Positions 9,285 to 18,842 are shown, counted from the stretch's first letter. The stretch: 64,000 nt of DNA from Cognatiluteimonas telluris (GCF_011320095.1 NZ_JAANOY010000006.1:37366-101365); one strand, 5' to 3'. Notes: generated from the letters alone by a model not told the origin. Made by a program: numbers and translations.

Positions 9285-10610
9285 ATGTTGAAGCCACTCG
9301 CCATTCCCAGCGCCACCTACGCCCGCCGGCGCAAGCAACTCATGCGGATGGCCGGCGACGACGCGATCCTCGTGTTGCCGTCGGCACCGGAGCGGATCCG
9401 CAGCCGCGATACCTACTACCCGTATCGCCAGGACTCGGACCTGCTCTACCTGGCTGGTTTCCAGGAGCCCGAGGCGGTGCTGGTGCTGGTGCCCGGCCGC
9501 CAGCACGGCGAGTCGATCCTGTTCTGCCGCGAGCGCGATCCCGAGCGTGAAGGCTGGGATGGCCCGCGCTGCGGGCCCGAAGGCGCGGTCGACCGCCATG
9601 GCATGGACGATGCCTATCCCATTGCCGATCTCGACGAGATCCTGCCCGGCCTGCTCGAAGGCCGCAGCCGCGTCTACTACCACTTCGGCCGTGATGCGGA
9701 GTTCGACCTCAAGCTCATCGGTTGGGTCAATCGCGTGCGCGCCATGATGCGCATGGGCGCGCAGCCGCCACACGAGTTCCTCGAGCTTGGCCACCTGCTC
9801 GACGAGCAGCGCCTGTTCAAGTCGTCGGACGAGCTGAAACTGATGCAGCGGGCCGCGAACATCAGCGTGCTCGCGCACCAGGTCGCCATGCGCGCCAGCC
9901 ACGGCGGCATGCATGAGTTCGAACTGCAGGCCGAGATCGAACGCGTGTTCCGCGCACACGATGCGGTGCCGGCCTATTCGAGCATCGTCGGCGCCGGCGG
10001 CAATGCCTGCGTGTTGCACTACATCGCCAACGACGGGCCGATGATCGACGGCGAGCTGGTGCTGGTCGACGCGGGGGCCGAGTACCGCGGCTATGCGTCG
10101 GACATCACGCGCACCTTCCCGGTCAATGGCCGCTTCACCAGGGAGCAGCGCGCGCTGCACGACCTGGTCGGGCAGGCGCATGCGGCCGCGCTGGCGCAGG
10201 CCCGCCCCGGCGTCGCCTACGAAGCCGGGCACCAGGCGGCGGTGCAGGTGCTCACCGAGGGCCTGCTGTCGCTCGGGCTGCTGAAGGGCACGCTGCGGGA
10301 CAACGTCGCCCAGGGCCATTACAAGCGTTATTACCGCCACAAGACCGGTCACTGGCTCGGGTTGGACGTGCATGACGTCGGCGACTACCGCATCGACGGC
10401 CAATCGCGCCTGCTCGAACCGGGCATGGTGTTCACCATCGAGCCTGGCCTGTACATCCCGCCGGACGACACCAGCGTCCACCGGAAGTGGCGAGGCATCG
10501 GCATCCGCACCGAAGACGACGTCGTGATCACCCGCGACGGCCATCGGGTGCTGACCGACGCATTGGCGCGAAGCGCGGACCAGATCCAGCACTGGATGGC
10601 GACCTGCTGA
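9285..10610 (+). CDS. pepP: Xaa-Pro aminopeptidase PepP
   Basis: Manganese-dependent cytosolic exopeptidase that releases an N-terminal residue preceding proline (M24B family). The N-terminal creatinase-like domain carries RDTYYPYRQDSDLLYLAGF. The pita-bread catalytic domain shows the metal ligands in order: LVDAGAE (D), ASDITRTFP (D), KTGHWLGLDVHD (H), FTIEPGLY (E) and IRTEDDVV (E). Starting at ATG 9285 gives 441 aa, the length of E. coli PepP; an ATG at 9243 would add 14 residues, and neither has a strong ribosome site. It lies 69 nt after ygfB in the same direction and is convergent with pepQ, a second M24B peptidase. Confidence 0.95.
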   Translation: MLKPLAIPSATYARRRKQLMRMAGDDAILVLPSAPERIRSRDTYYPYRQDSDLLYLAGFQEPEAVLVLVPGRQHGESILFCRERDPEREGWDGPRCGPEGAVDRHGMDDAYPIADLDEILPGLLEGRSRVYYHFGRDAEFDLKLIGWVNRVRAMMRMGAQPPHEFLELGHLLDEQRLFKSSDELKLMQRAANISVLAHQVAMRASHGGMHEFELQAEIERVFRAHDAVPAYSSIVGAGGNACVLHYIANDGPMIDGELVLVDAGAEYRGYASDITRTFPVNGRFTREQRALHDLVGQAHAAALAQARPGVAYEAGHQAAVQVLTEGLLSLGLLKGTLRDNVAQGHYKRYYRHKTGHWLGLDVHDVGDYRIDGQSRLLEPGMVFTIEPGLYIPPDDTSVHRKWRGIGIRTEDDVVITRDGHRVLTDALARSADQIQHWMATC

Positions 10611-10666
10611 GCAGGCGGCCATCGATCGGCTGATACGCGGGTGGTTGGCGACGCCCGCCCGTGGCG

Positions 10667-11989
10667 TCAGGCGTTGGCGAATCCTTCGCGGGTGAGGTTC
10701 ATTGGTGCCGCCTCGGTGCAGACGACATCGTCCTCGATGCGGATCCCGCCGAAGGGATGGAACGCATCCACGCGCTTCCAGTCGATGCTGCCGGCTTGCG
10801 GCCCCGCACGCAGCGGTTCCAGCAGCATGTCGATGAAATAGAGCCCGGGTTCGATGGTCACCACCATGCCCGACGCAAGCGTGCGGGTCAGCCGCAGGTA
10901 CGGATGGCCATCGGGTCGGGCGATCGCGCCGCCATCCTCCGATGCCGCGAAGCCGGCCACCTCGTGCACCTGCAAGCCGATGCCATGGCCGACGCCATGC
11001 GGGAAGAATGCCGACGACACGCCGGTTGCGACCGCGGCTTCCGGCGATACGCGGACCAGGCCGAAATCGCGCAGGATCGTCGCCAGTGACAGGTGCGCGT
11101 CCAGGTGCAGCTGCCGGTAATCGAAACCCGCCCGGACCTGGTCGCACATGGCCTGCTGCGCCCGGTCGACGGCGTCGACGAGGGCCTGGAACTCATCGCC
11201 GCGATCGGCCGAATAAGTCCGCGTGATGTCGCACGCATAGCCGGCATGGCTGGCGCCTGCATCGATGAGGAAGCTGCGCGCCTGCGGCGGCGGCGTCCGC
11301 CCAAGATCCATGTAATGCAGCACCGCGCCATGCCGGTTGATGGCGATGATGTTGTTGTAGGGCAACTCGCATGCATCCTGGCGCGCCGCGGCGCAGTACG
11401 CGATGTGGATGTCGAACTCGCTCGCCCCCGCGCGGAAGGCGGCCTCCGCGGCGCGATGGGCGCGGGTCCCCACGCGCGTGGCGCGCCGCATCATTTCGAT
11501 CTCGTACGGCGTCTTGAACGCACGGTGGTATTCCAGGTAGGCAACCACCGCCGGCGGATTGTTGGGCGCGTATCCGGCGGGCGCACCCTGGGGCTCGCCG
11601 AGGATGGCGCACCGCGCCACGTCGCGTGGCAGGTGCTGCAATGCTTCTTCCGGCGTGTGCACGATGACGATGTCGAAATGCGGGACCCACTCGCCGGACG
11701 GTGCTTCGGGCACCACGTGCCAGTAGTCGCGCGGCTGCATGTAGACCAGCTTGGGCTTTGCGCCTGGCGTGTACGCCAGCCAGCTGCCCGGATGGCGAAG
11801 CAACGGCAGCCAGGCCTTGAACTGCGGATTCACCGCGTAGGGATAGTCGCGGTCGTCGAACCACTGGTAGTGCACCGTGCCACTTGGAATCACCAGGTGG
11901 TCGAAACCACCACGGGCGAGTGCGGCGCCGGCGCGTCGTTGCAACTCCGCCAGATGGCTGGCATATAGGATGGCGGGGTCGGCATTCAT
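10667..11989 (-). CDS. pepQ: Xaa-Pro dipeptidase PepQ
   Basis: Prolidase that splits dipeptides with C-terminal proline; cytosolic M24B metallopeptidase. The 440-aa product aligns by eye with E. coli PepQ through NPQFKAWLPL near residue 60, PRDYWH near residue 90, and the metal-binding set FLIDAGASHAGYACDITRTY (two D), GVGHGIGLQVHE (H), VTIEPGLY (E) and GGIRIEDDVV (E). The ATG at 11989 begins this aligned region; the longer open frame upstream is the shadow of the divergent GGDEF-EAL gene. Convergent with pepP and divergent from the cyclase gene, so it probably has its own promoter. Confidence 0.95.
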   Translation of the reverse strand: MNADPAILYASHLAELQRRAGAALARGGFDHLVIPSGTVHYQWFDDRDYPYAVNPQFKAWLPLLRHPGSWLAYTPGAKPKLVYMQPRDYWHVVPEAPSGEWVPHFDIVIVHTPEEALQHLPRDVARCAILGEPQGAPAGYAPNNPPAVVAYLEYHRAFKTPYEIEMMRRATRVGTRAHRAAEAAFRAGASEFDIHIAYCAAARQDACELPYNNIIAINRHGAVLHYMDLGRTPPPQARSFLIDAGASHAGYACDITRTYSADRGDEFQALVDAVDRAQQAMCDQVRAGFDYRQLHLDAHLSLATILRDFGLVRVSPEAAVATGVSSAFFPHGVGHGIGLQVHEVAGFAASEDGGAIARPDGHPYLRLTRTLASGMVVTIEPGLYFIDMLLEPLRAGPQAGSIDWKRVDAFHPFGGIRIEDDVVCTEAAPMNLTREGFANA

Positions 11990-12002
11990 CTGGACGGTCA
12001 AC

Positions 12003-14687
12003 GTGGGAAGGATTCCGCATTCTGCCGCAAGCCCCGGCAAGGCGCCGGATGACCGACATGCGCCGCTGCCCACGCCGCGATCCATCCCGGCGTGGGCCTG
12101 GGCCCTGCTCGGGCTGGTGTTGGGCCTGCTGGCATCCGCCACCGGGGTGCTGCTCGAGCGCAACCACCTGCGGGCGCTCGACGACGAGCGACTGTCGCAA
12201 CTCGGCCACGACAGCGTTGCGCTGCTGCAACGCCAGTTCGAGGACAGCGCGCTGCTCCTGCGTGCGGTGCAATCGGCGTACTCGGTGTCCGACAGCATCA
12301 GCGAACCGCATTTCGAGAGCATGTTGCGCGACCTGCGGCCGCCGACGATGCTGCCGAGCCTGGTGGCATTGGCGTTCGCCAGGCGACAGCCCGGCGCGCC
12401 GGGCCACTACCGCTATGAACGGGTGGCGCCGGTCGCGGGCAATGCCAGCCTGTTGGGCTTCGATGCGGCCGCGCAGCCGGCCAACATGCGCGCGCTCGAG
12501 CGCGCGCGCGATCGCGACGAACCGGTGATGTCGGCCCCGTTCACCCTGCGCCAGCCGGCGGCCCGGGCCGATGATGCCCGCGGCATCACCCTGCGCCTAC
12601 CGGTGTACACGGCCGGGCCCGCGCCGGAGACCCTGGGTGAACGTCGCCGGCGCGAAACCGGTGCGCTGGCATTGAGCATGCGGGTGCGGCCGCTGCTGCT
12701 GGCCGCATTGCCCGCTGAAGCCCTGCAACGCTTCCGCATACACGCCTTGGATGTTACCGGTCCGGTGCCGCTGACCTTGTACGAATCCGGCGGCGATCCC
12801 GGCGATCAAGCCCGCGACTTCGGCGGCGAGGTCGCTTTCGGTGGTCGCCGCTGGCACCTGCGGCTGAGCCCGCTGCAGGACCCGTCGAATGCCGCGGTGT
12901 TGTGGGCAGTCGCCACCGGCGGCCTGCTTGCGAGCCTGCTGTTGGCGGCGCTGGCCTGGTCGATCGCCGATACCCGTCGCCGTGCGCTGCGCGTGGGCCA
13001 CCAGATGAGCGCGCGCTACCGCGAGAGCGAGGAGCAGTTCCGGACCCTCAACGACGTCCTGCCGGCATTGGTGTTGATGGCGCGCGCCGAGGACGGTCGG
13101 GTGATGTACGCCAACCAGGTGGCACAGGCGCGGCTGGGCGAGCGCATCGGCGATGGCGCGGCGATGGCGGACCTGTTCGACGACGAGTCGCTGCGCCAGC
13201 GACTGCGGGAATTCGACGGCCAGGTGTCGTGGAGCAACGTCGACGCATTGCTGACGACGCTCAATGGCGACAAGTTCTGGGCATCGACCTCGCTCGCGCG
13301 CGTGCGGGTACGTGGCGTGGACACGCTGTTGATGGTGGCCAACGACGTTTCCGAGCAGCGGCAGCTCACCGAACTGCTCAACTACCAGGCCACCCATGAC
13401 ACCCTCACCGAGTTGTACAACCGGCGCGAATTCGAGCGCTACGTGCAGCGCGCGCTGTTCGGCATCGGTCGTGGCGCGACGCCGTGCGCGCTGCTGTACA
13501 TCGACCTTGACCAGTTCAAGCTGATCAACGACACCTCCGGGCACCTGGCCGGCGACCAGTTGCTCGCCCAGTTGGCACTCGTCATGGCCGAACAGCTGCG
13601 CGCCGGGGACATACTCGCGCGCCTGGGCGGCGACGAATTCGGCGTGCTCGCACACGACGCCCAGCAGGAAGGCGCGCAGGCGCTGGCCGAACGATTGCGC
13701 AAGCGTGTTGACGAGTACATCTATGTCTGGGAACAGCGCTCCTACACGATCAGCGCCAGCATCGGCGTCGTCCTGCTAGACCAGGCGGGGCTGACCCTGT
13801 CGGACGTGCTCGCGCACGCCGATGCGGCCTGCTACATCGCCAAGGACCGTGGCCGCAACCGGGTGCATTTCTTCGCCGCCCAGGACGACGAGACGTTGCG
13901 GCGGCGCGGTGAAATGGAATGGGCCAATCGCCTGCGCTGGGTGATCGAGGAAAACCGGTTGCTGCTGGATTACCAGGAAGTGCAGCCGCTGCAGGACAAG
14001 CACCATGGGCAGGGGCCCGACGGCCCGCACGTGGAACTGCTGATCCGGCTGCGCGACGAGGACGGCCGGGTGATCCTGCCGGGCGCCTTCCTGCCGGCGG
14101 CCGAGCGCTACGGGCTGATGCCGCTGCTCGATCGTTGGGTGGTCGGCCAGGCGATCTCGCATTTCGACCAGCTGCACGCGAGCGGGCGTGCACCGGGTCG
14201 ATGTTCGCTCAATCTCGCGGCCTCGACGCTGGACGACGACGGGTTGGCCGAATACGTCCTGGACCTGATCGAAAGCCACGGCGTCGCGCCATCGCGACTG
14301 TGCTTCGAGATCACCGAGACCGAAGCGGTGCGCAACCTCGCGCGCGCGGTGCGCTTCATCGAGCGCCTGCGCTCGGTGGGCTGCCAGGTCGCACTGGACG
14401 ATTTCGGCGCGGGGATGTCTTCTTTCGGCTACCTGAAGAACCTGCCGGTGGACGTGATCAAGATCGACGGCAGTTTCGTGCGCGACCTGGACACGGATCC
14501 CATGAGCCGCTCGATCATCAACGCGATCACTGAAATCGGCCACCTGCGCGGGCTGGACGTGGTGGCCGAATGGGTGGCCAGCGAAGCCTGCGCGCAGACC
14601 CTGCGCGAGATCGGGGTCGATTACGGGCAGGGGTTCGCGCTGCACAAGCCCGAACGGGTGCTGTTCCAGCGCGAACGCGAGACCTAG
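12003..14687 (+). CDS. CHASE-like sensor GGDEF-EAL protein
   Basis: Membrane-bound c-di-GMP enzyme of about 894 aa. A first TM helix (WAWALLGLVLGLLASATGVL) is followed by a roughly 230-residue periplasmic region with CHASE-like features (LVALAFARRQPG, NMRALERARD, GITLRLPVY). A second TM helix follows (VLWAVATGGLLASLLLAALAW), then a PAS segment, GGDEF and EAL. The GGDEF motif (residues 542-546) has an intact RxxD inhibitory site five residues upstream (RAGD). The EAL signature reads ELL (E678). Most catalytic residues are present (NLA, EITETE, DDFGAGMSSF, KIDG), but the late AEGVE loop reads AEWVAS, so phosphodiesterase function may be altered. The start is uncertain: the GTG at 12003 is given, 13 nt from the divergent pepQ start, with an ATG at 11970 inside pepQ as alternative. 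Confidence 0.88.
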   Translation: MGRIPHSAASPGKAPDDRHAPLPTPRSIPAWAWALLGLVLGLLASATGVLLERNHLRALDDERLSQLGHDSVALLQRQFEDSALLLRAVQSAYSVSDSISEPHFESMLRDLRPPTMLPSLVALAFARRQPGAPGHYRYERVAPVAGNASLLGFDAAAQPANMRALERARDRDEPVMSAPFTLRQPAARADDARGITLRLPVYTAGPAPETLGERRRRETGALALSMRVRPLLLAALPAEALQRFRIHALDVTGPVPLTLYESGGDPGDQARDFGGEVAFGGRRWHLRLSPLQDPSNAAVLWAVATGGLLASLLLAALAWSIADTRRRALRVGHQMSARYRESEEQFRTLNDVLPALVLMARAEDGRVMYANQVAQARLGERIGDGAAMADLFDDESLRQRLREFDGQVSWSNVDALLTTLNGDKFWASTSLARVRVRGVDTLLMVANDVSEQRQLTELLNYQATHDTLTELYNRREFERYVQRALFGIGRGATPCALLYIDLDQFKLINDTSGHLAGDQLLAQLALVMAEQLRAGDILARLGGDEFGVLAHDAQQEGAQALAERLRKRVDEYIYVWEQRSYTISASIGVVLLDQAGLTLSDVLAHADAACYIAKDRGRNRVHFFAAQDDETLRRRGEMEWANRLRWVIEENRLLLDYQEVQPLQDKHHGQGPDGPHVELLIRLRDEDGRVILPGAFLPAAERYGLMPLLDRWVVGQAISHFDQLHASGRAPGRCSLNLAASTLDDDGLAEYVLDLIESHGVAPSRLCFEITETEAVRNLARAVRFIERLRSVGCQVALDDFGAGMSSFGYLKNLPVDVIKIDGSFVRDLDTDPMSRSIINAITEIGHLRGLDVVAEWVASEACAQTLREIGVDYGQGFALHKPERVLFQRERET

Positions 14688-14751
14688 CGGGGCCTGACCA
14701 AGGCCTGGCCAAGCCGCTCAAGTCGCCGGTTGGGGAACGGCCTGGCCAGGC

Positions 14752-15102
14752 TTATTCGTACTGGCCGCCGGGTGCGTCGATCCAGCGGCGCAACTGCTCG
14801 GCCTGGTCGTTGGGAATGGCGATGAAGCGGAATCCCGTCCAGGCCTGGCCCGGGGCGCTGGCGCGGTCCAGCCACAGCAGGTGCGCGCCCACCTCCATGG
14901 CGATGTCGTGCAGGCGTGGGTCATGCAGCCGGAAGCGGAACTGATACAGCGCATCCTCGACCAGCGGCGCGCTGGCCATCACCAGCATCCCGGTCTCCGA
15001 AAGGTTGCCGATGCGACCGATCACGCTGTCGGTCATCGCGTCGGTGACCAGGATCGTATCGGCGACCTTGCGGCGCTTGGCCCGACGGAATTCCTCGATC
15101 AC
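14752..15102 (-). CDS. PilZ domain protein
   Basis: A 116-aa stand-alone PilZ domain, a cytosolic c-di-GMP receptor. The two binding signatures are visible: the arginine cluster FRRAKRRKVAD at the N-terminus (RxxxR-type) and NLSETGMLV (D/NxSxxG). The remainder is the expected small beta barrel and C-terminal helix. The start is GTG and overlaps the stop of the upstream DUF1631 gene by 4 nt (GTGA), so the two are likely made together. It converges on the GGDEF-EAL gene, whose product could supply its ligand. The output partner of this PilZ protein cannot be told from sequence; the DUF1631 protein is the obvious candidate by coupling. Confidence 0.9.
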   Translation of the reverse strand: MIEEFRRAKRRKVADTILVTDAMTDSVIGRIGNLSETGMLVMASAPLVEDALYQFRFRLHDPRLHDIAMEVGAHLLWLDRASAPGQAWTGFRFIAIPNDQAEQLRRWIDAPGGQYE

Positions 15103-17450
15103 GGCTTGGCCTCCGTCGCGTCGCCATCATGGGCGTGCCCGCCATGGTCTTGCGCGTCGCCATCGTCGTGGCCGCGGTCGGCCTGCGGATCGCCGTCCCC
15201 GGCGTCGCGCTTGTTGCGCCCGGCAAAGCTGCGCAGCGCATTCAGGGTCGCCTGCCATGCGCGATCGATCAGGCGCCCGCGTTCGGCGACCACGATCCGC
15301 GCCTGGCCACGGGCCAACATCCGCCCAACGCTGTCCAGCGACTGCTCGCCCACGCGTTGCCCGCGCTGGTTCACGAACAGCGCCTTGTCGGTGACCGGGC
15401 TGTACCAGGAGAGGCGGCGGCGCACGACATCTCCCTGCTGGTTGGTGATGAACTCGATCCATGTGCCATAGGGCATCACCCGCAGCTGGTCGTAATGGAC
15501 CTGCTCCTCGGGGGTGCGTGGCGGCAGCTCTTCCTTCTGCCCCTCGGCACCATCCTCGCCCAGGCGCACCCGCGCCTTGAGCCGCATCGTCAGCTCGGTT
15601 CGGGAAGCAGGATCGTCGTCGTCGTCCACGGCGCTGGTGAGGCGCCGGGCGATCGCCGCGGCTTCTTCGACGTGGTAGCCGACCTGCGCCAGCGCCGCCT
15701 CGATATGGGTGGCCAGTTGCGGGTCGCTGGTGCCGCCATGGCCGCAGGTGGCGACGATGCGCCGGGTGGATTCGAGCTGTTGCTGCCAGTCCGCCGAATC
15801 GTGGCCCTGCCGGAGCAGGGTCAGGGTCAATACGTCGGCCCAGGCCTGGTTGAGCAGCGCGCGCACGAATTTCGGCAGGCGCTGCTCACCGACGATGCTG
15901 GTGATCGCCTCGGCGGCCTGGCGCTTGGCGATTTCGAGCTTTTCCTTGCCGCGCGCGGCTTCGACATGGCGCCGTTCGGCCATCTCGGCCTTGCGCGCCA
16001 GGTGTTGCAGTTGTGCCTGCAGGTCGCGGTTGCTGGCATCGAACACCGCGGTGTCGCCGTCGAAGTTCTCCACCACCTGGTTGACTGCCGCCTGCAGTGG
16101 CTCGAGCAACTGTGGGTCGATGTCGTCCTCGTCGAGCCAGCGCGCACCGGACTCGGCCACCGCATTGAGCAACTGTCGCGCGGGATGGTGGGCGCGCACG
16201 AAGAACCCGCGGTCCTTCAGGGCCACCTGCAGCAAGGGCAATTGCAGTTTTCGCAGCAGTGGCGAGGCAGGGGCATCGGAACGCACTTCGCGCTGGATCT
16301 GGCGATAAAGCATGTCCAGCAATTCGAAGGTGTCGCTGTCCTGCAGCGACAGGCTCGTGCCATGGCCGCGCTGTTGGCGCATCTGGGCCAGCAGGGCCTG
16401 CTTGATGTCGAGCAGGTTGCGGGTGTTTCCCGCGGCCGCGACATCGCGCATCCCGGCCAGGGCGCTGAGGACTTCCGACGTGTCCAGCTGCTCGCGGTCA
16501 TCCGGCCGGCGGTCAGGCCGCAGCTTGCCGATCAGCTCGCGACGGCCCGACAGCAATTGCTGCAGCAGGTCGAATGCAGCGTTGTCGTCGCCACCGGGGG
16601 TTTCGCCGTCGGCCTGGCCGAGCCACCCGGTATGGGTGCGTTGCCCGGGACTGGCGCCGCTGCGGTGGCGGCGCGAGGACTTGCCGGTGATGGCATTGGC
16701 CGCGTTGGCGGCCGCCTCGGATTCGCTCAACGACGTCGCACGCACGCGGATCGGGACGAAGGTCAGGCTCGGCAGGATGCCATCGGCCGCCACGGCGACA
16801 TTCAGCATCTCCAGCATCTGCGGATACGCCGCCATCACCTTGCGATCGAACAACCGGTACAGCAGCAGCCTGGACTCCAGCGGCAACTGCAGCGACTGGC
16901 TGGCATCGCGCATGATCCTGCATAGCGACCGCGGGCCCAGCGGGATGCGTTCGGCGTCGAATGCCGGCGTCCCGGCCAGGACCCCGAAGCGCTGTCCGAG
17001 CAGGTGCAGGGTGAGGCTGGCACGGGCTTCCTGGCGCACGGCGATGTCGCGCATCACCGCTTCCTCGTCCATTTCGCTTTCGTCCACCAGGCTCAGCCGC
17101 CGGAAGCTGACCGGCTGCGGCTCGACCCCCGGCGGGTGCGATGCGTTACGGCCGAGCGTCGCCAGGCTTGCCTCCAGCCCCGCCATGAAACGCGGCACCA
17201 GGTCGGCGCGATTGAGGCGCAGCGCGCGCAGGGTCTGCAGGTAGCCGGCCTGCACGGCCGGATTGCGTGCGTGCTCGGACAACCGGAACAGCTGTTGCTC
17301 GAAGTCGTCCAGGGTCTGGGTCAGGTGCCGTTCCAGCTCGTCGGAAGCCGCATGCAGCAGGTTCTCCAGCACGCGCCGCACGCGCCGCGGCAAGGTGGCC
17401 ATGGCCAGCGTTTGCGGCGACGGATCGGAAACAGGTGGCAATGCCGACAT
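15099..17450 (-). CDS. DUF1631 family protein
   Basis: A 783-aa soluble, mainly helical protein of the DUF1631 family, which is often mislabelled thymidine phosphorylase. Recognisable segments include LPRRVRRVLENLLHAASDEL at the start, RLSLVDESEMDEEAVMRDIA, RLLLYRLFDRKVMAAYPQML, FDLLQQLLSGRREL and the C-terminal MPYGTWIEFITN...LSWYSPVTDKALFVNQRG module. The C-terminus ends in a His/Asp-rich tail (DRGHDDGDAQDHGGHAHDGD) that could bind metal. The ATG at 17450 begins the conserved region; the frame is open far upstream but without family similarity. It is coupled to the PilZ gene downstream. Its biochemical function is unknown; the pairing suggests a role under c-di-GMP control. Confidence 0.86.
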   Translation of the reverse strand: MSALPPVSDPSPQTLAMATLPRRVRRVLENLLHAASDELERHLTQTLDDFEQQLFRLSEHARNPAVQAGYLQTLRALRLNRADLVPRFMAGLEASLATLGRNASHPPGVEPQPVSFRRLSLVDESEMDEEAVMRDIAVRQEARASLTLHLLGQRFGVLAGTPAFDAERIPLGPRSLCRIMRDASQSLQLPLESRLLLYRLFDRKVMAAYPQMLEMLNVAVAADGILPSLTFVPIRVRATSLSESEAAANAANAITGKSSRRHRSGASPGQRTHTGWLGQADGETPGGDDNAAFDLLQQLLSGRRELIGKLRPDRRPDDREQLDTSEVLSALAGMRDVAAAGNTRNLLDIKQALLAQMRQQRGHGTSLSLQDSDTFELLDMLYRQIQREVRSDAPASPLLRKLQLPLLQVALKDRGFFVRAHHPARQLLNAVAESGARWLDEDDIDPQLLEPLQAAVNQVVENFDGDTAVFDASNRDLQAQLQHLARKAEMAERRHVEAARGKEKLEIAKRQAAEAITSIVGEQRLPKFVRALLNQAWADVLTLTLLRQGHDSADWQQQLESTRRIVATCGHGGTSDPQLATHIEAALAQVGYHVEEAAAIARRLTSAVDDDDDPASRTELTMRLKARVRLGEDGAEGQKEELPPRTPEEQVHYDQLRVMPYGTWIEFITNQQGDVVRRRLSWYSPVTDKALFVNQRGQRVGEQSLDSVGRMLARGQARIVVAERGRLIDRAWQATLNALRSFAGRNKRDAGDGDPQADRGHDDGDAQDHGGHAHDGDATEAKP

Positions 17451-17630
17451 GCAGACGCTCGGGTCGGGTCCAGGGCGATAATTAGCATGTCGCGGGGCTG
17501 GCGGCCAGCGCGCGGTGGCTGCCGGGCAGTGCGGCGAGGGCGACCGCGTGCGGCCGGGGCGGCGTTTGCGCCTGCATTGCGCGGTCAACCCCGATGCAGC
17601 GCAACGTCCGCCGCATGTGAAGATTCGACG

Positions 17631-17647
17631 GGGCGGCACGGCCGCCC
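17631..17647. terminator. GC hairpin after hemW (possible terminator)
   Basis: GGGCGGC-ACG-GCCGCCC forms a perfect 7-bp stem directly after the hemW stop. There is no U-tract, so intrinsic termination is doubtful. The rest of the 200-nt spacer up to the DUF1631 start shows only an AT-rich TAATTAT at 17478-17484 (minus strand) that may be a -10 region for the DUF1631 gene. Confidence 0.35.
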
Positions 17648-17650
17648 GGA

Positions 17651-18805
17651 TCAGTCGCGCAGGAACAGCGAGACCACGTCGTTGGTGAAACGCCTGCCAA
17701 GCTCGGTCGGGACGGCTTCGTCGCCCTCGACGAGCAGCCATCCGCGCTCGATCGCGCTGGCCAATTCGCCCGCGATCGATGTGCGATCCAGGCCGGTGCG
17801 CGCCTCGAATTGCGCCAGGCTGAAACCGTCGACCAGCCGCAGCGCATTGAGCATGTAATCGAATGGACGGCGTTGCGGATCGAGCGTCTCGTCGCCGCCG
17901 ATCGCTGCGGCAGTGCCGGCCTTGGCGAGGTAATCGGCCGGATGCCTGGTCTTCCAGCGACGCAGGATGGAACCCTCGCTGCCCAGCGTGAGCTTGCCGT
18001 GCGCGCCGGCGCCGATGCCCAGGTAGTCGCCGAAACGCCAGTAGTTGAGGTTGTGGAGGCATTGCCGGCCAGGGCTGGCGTAGGCGCTGACCTCGTACTG
18101 GGCGTATCCGGCGTCGGCGATCAGGGCCTGGCAAGCCTCCTGCATGTCCCAGCCCTGGTCCTCGTCCGGCAGGCCTGCCGGCGGCCGCGCGGCGAAGACC
18201 GTGTTGGGTTCGAGCGTGAGCTGGTAATGCGACAGGTGCGCCGGTTGCAGCGCGATCGCGCGCCGCACGTCGGCTTCGGCCATGGCCAGGGTCTGCTCCG
18301 GCAAGGCGTACATCAGGTCGAGGTTGAGGTTGTCCAGGCCGGCGTCCTGGGCCAGCTTCACCGCCGTCTCGGCCTGCGCGCTGTCGTGGATCCGCCCGAG
18401 CCGCTGCAGGCAGCTGTCATCGAAGGACTGGATGCCGAAGCTGATGCGGTTGACGCCGGCGCGACGGTAGTCGGCGAAGCGGCCGTGCTCGGTGGTCCCG
18501 GGATTGGTTTCCAGGGTGATTTCCAGCCCCGGCGCGAACCGCAGGCGCGCGCTGGCGGCCTGCAGGAAGGCGTCGATCGCGTCGGCGGGAAACAGCGACG
18601 GCGTGCCGCCGCCGAAGAACACCGTGTGCACCGTGCGCCCCCATGCCAGCGGCAGGTCGTGGTCGAGGTCGGCGAGCAGCGCATCGACGTAGGCCGCGAA
18701 CGGCAATTCGCCGCGCGCCTGGTGGGAATTGAAATCGCAATACGGGCACTTGCGCACGCACCAGGGCAGGTGGACGTAGAGCGACAGTGGCGGGGTGGTG
18801 AGCAT
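17651..18805 (-). CDS. hemW: Radical SAM heme chaperone HemW
   Basis: Radical SAM family protein (formerly called oxygen-independent coproporphyrinogen oxidase-like) that binds heme and helps insert it into respiratory enzymes. The 384-aa product has the cluster-binding motif C16xxxC20xxC23 (WCVRKCPYCDFN), GGGTPSLF, ETNPGT, NRISFGIQSF and the C-terminal HemN domain ending in TELGRRFTNDVVSLFL. The spacing CxxxCxxC without the extra cysteine of HemN supports HemW. It is the last gene of the minus-strand group rph-rdgB-hemW, separated from rdgB by a REP element. The ATG start at 18805 is right at the conserved N-terminus. Confidence 0.95.
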   Translation of the reverse strand: MLTTPPLSLYVHLPWCVRKCPYCDFNSHQARGELPFAAYVDALLADLDHDLPLAWGRTVHTVFFGGGTPSLFPADAIDAFLQAASARLRFAPGLEITLETNPGTTEHGRFADYRRAGVNRISFGIQSFDDSCLQRLGRIHDSAQAETAVKLAQDAGLDNLNLDLMYALPEQTLAMAEADVRRAIALQPAHLSHYQLTLEPNTVFAARPPAGLPDEDQGWDMQEACQALIADAGYAQYEVSAYASPGRQCLHNLNYWRFGDYLGIGAGAHGKLTLGSEGSILRRWKTRHPADYLAKAGTAAAIGGDETLDPQRRPFDYMLNALRLVDGFSLAQFEARTGLDRTSIAGELASAIERGWLLVEGDEAVPTELGRRFTNDVVSLFLRD

Positions 18806-18842
18806 CGGTTTGGGCACAGGGTGGGCGGTCGTGCGGGGACCG

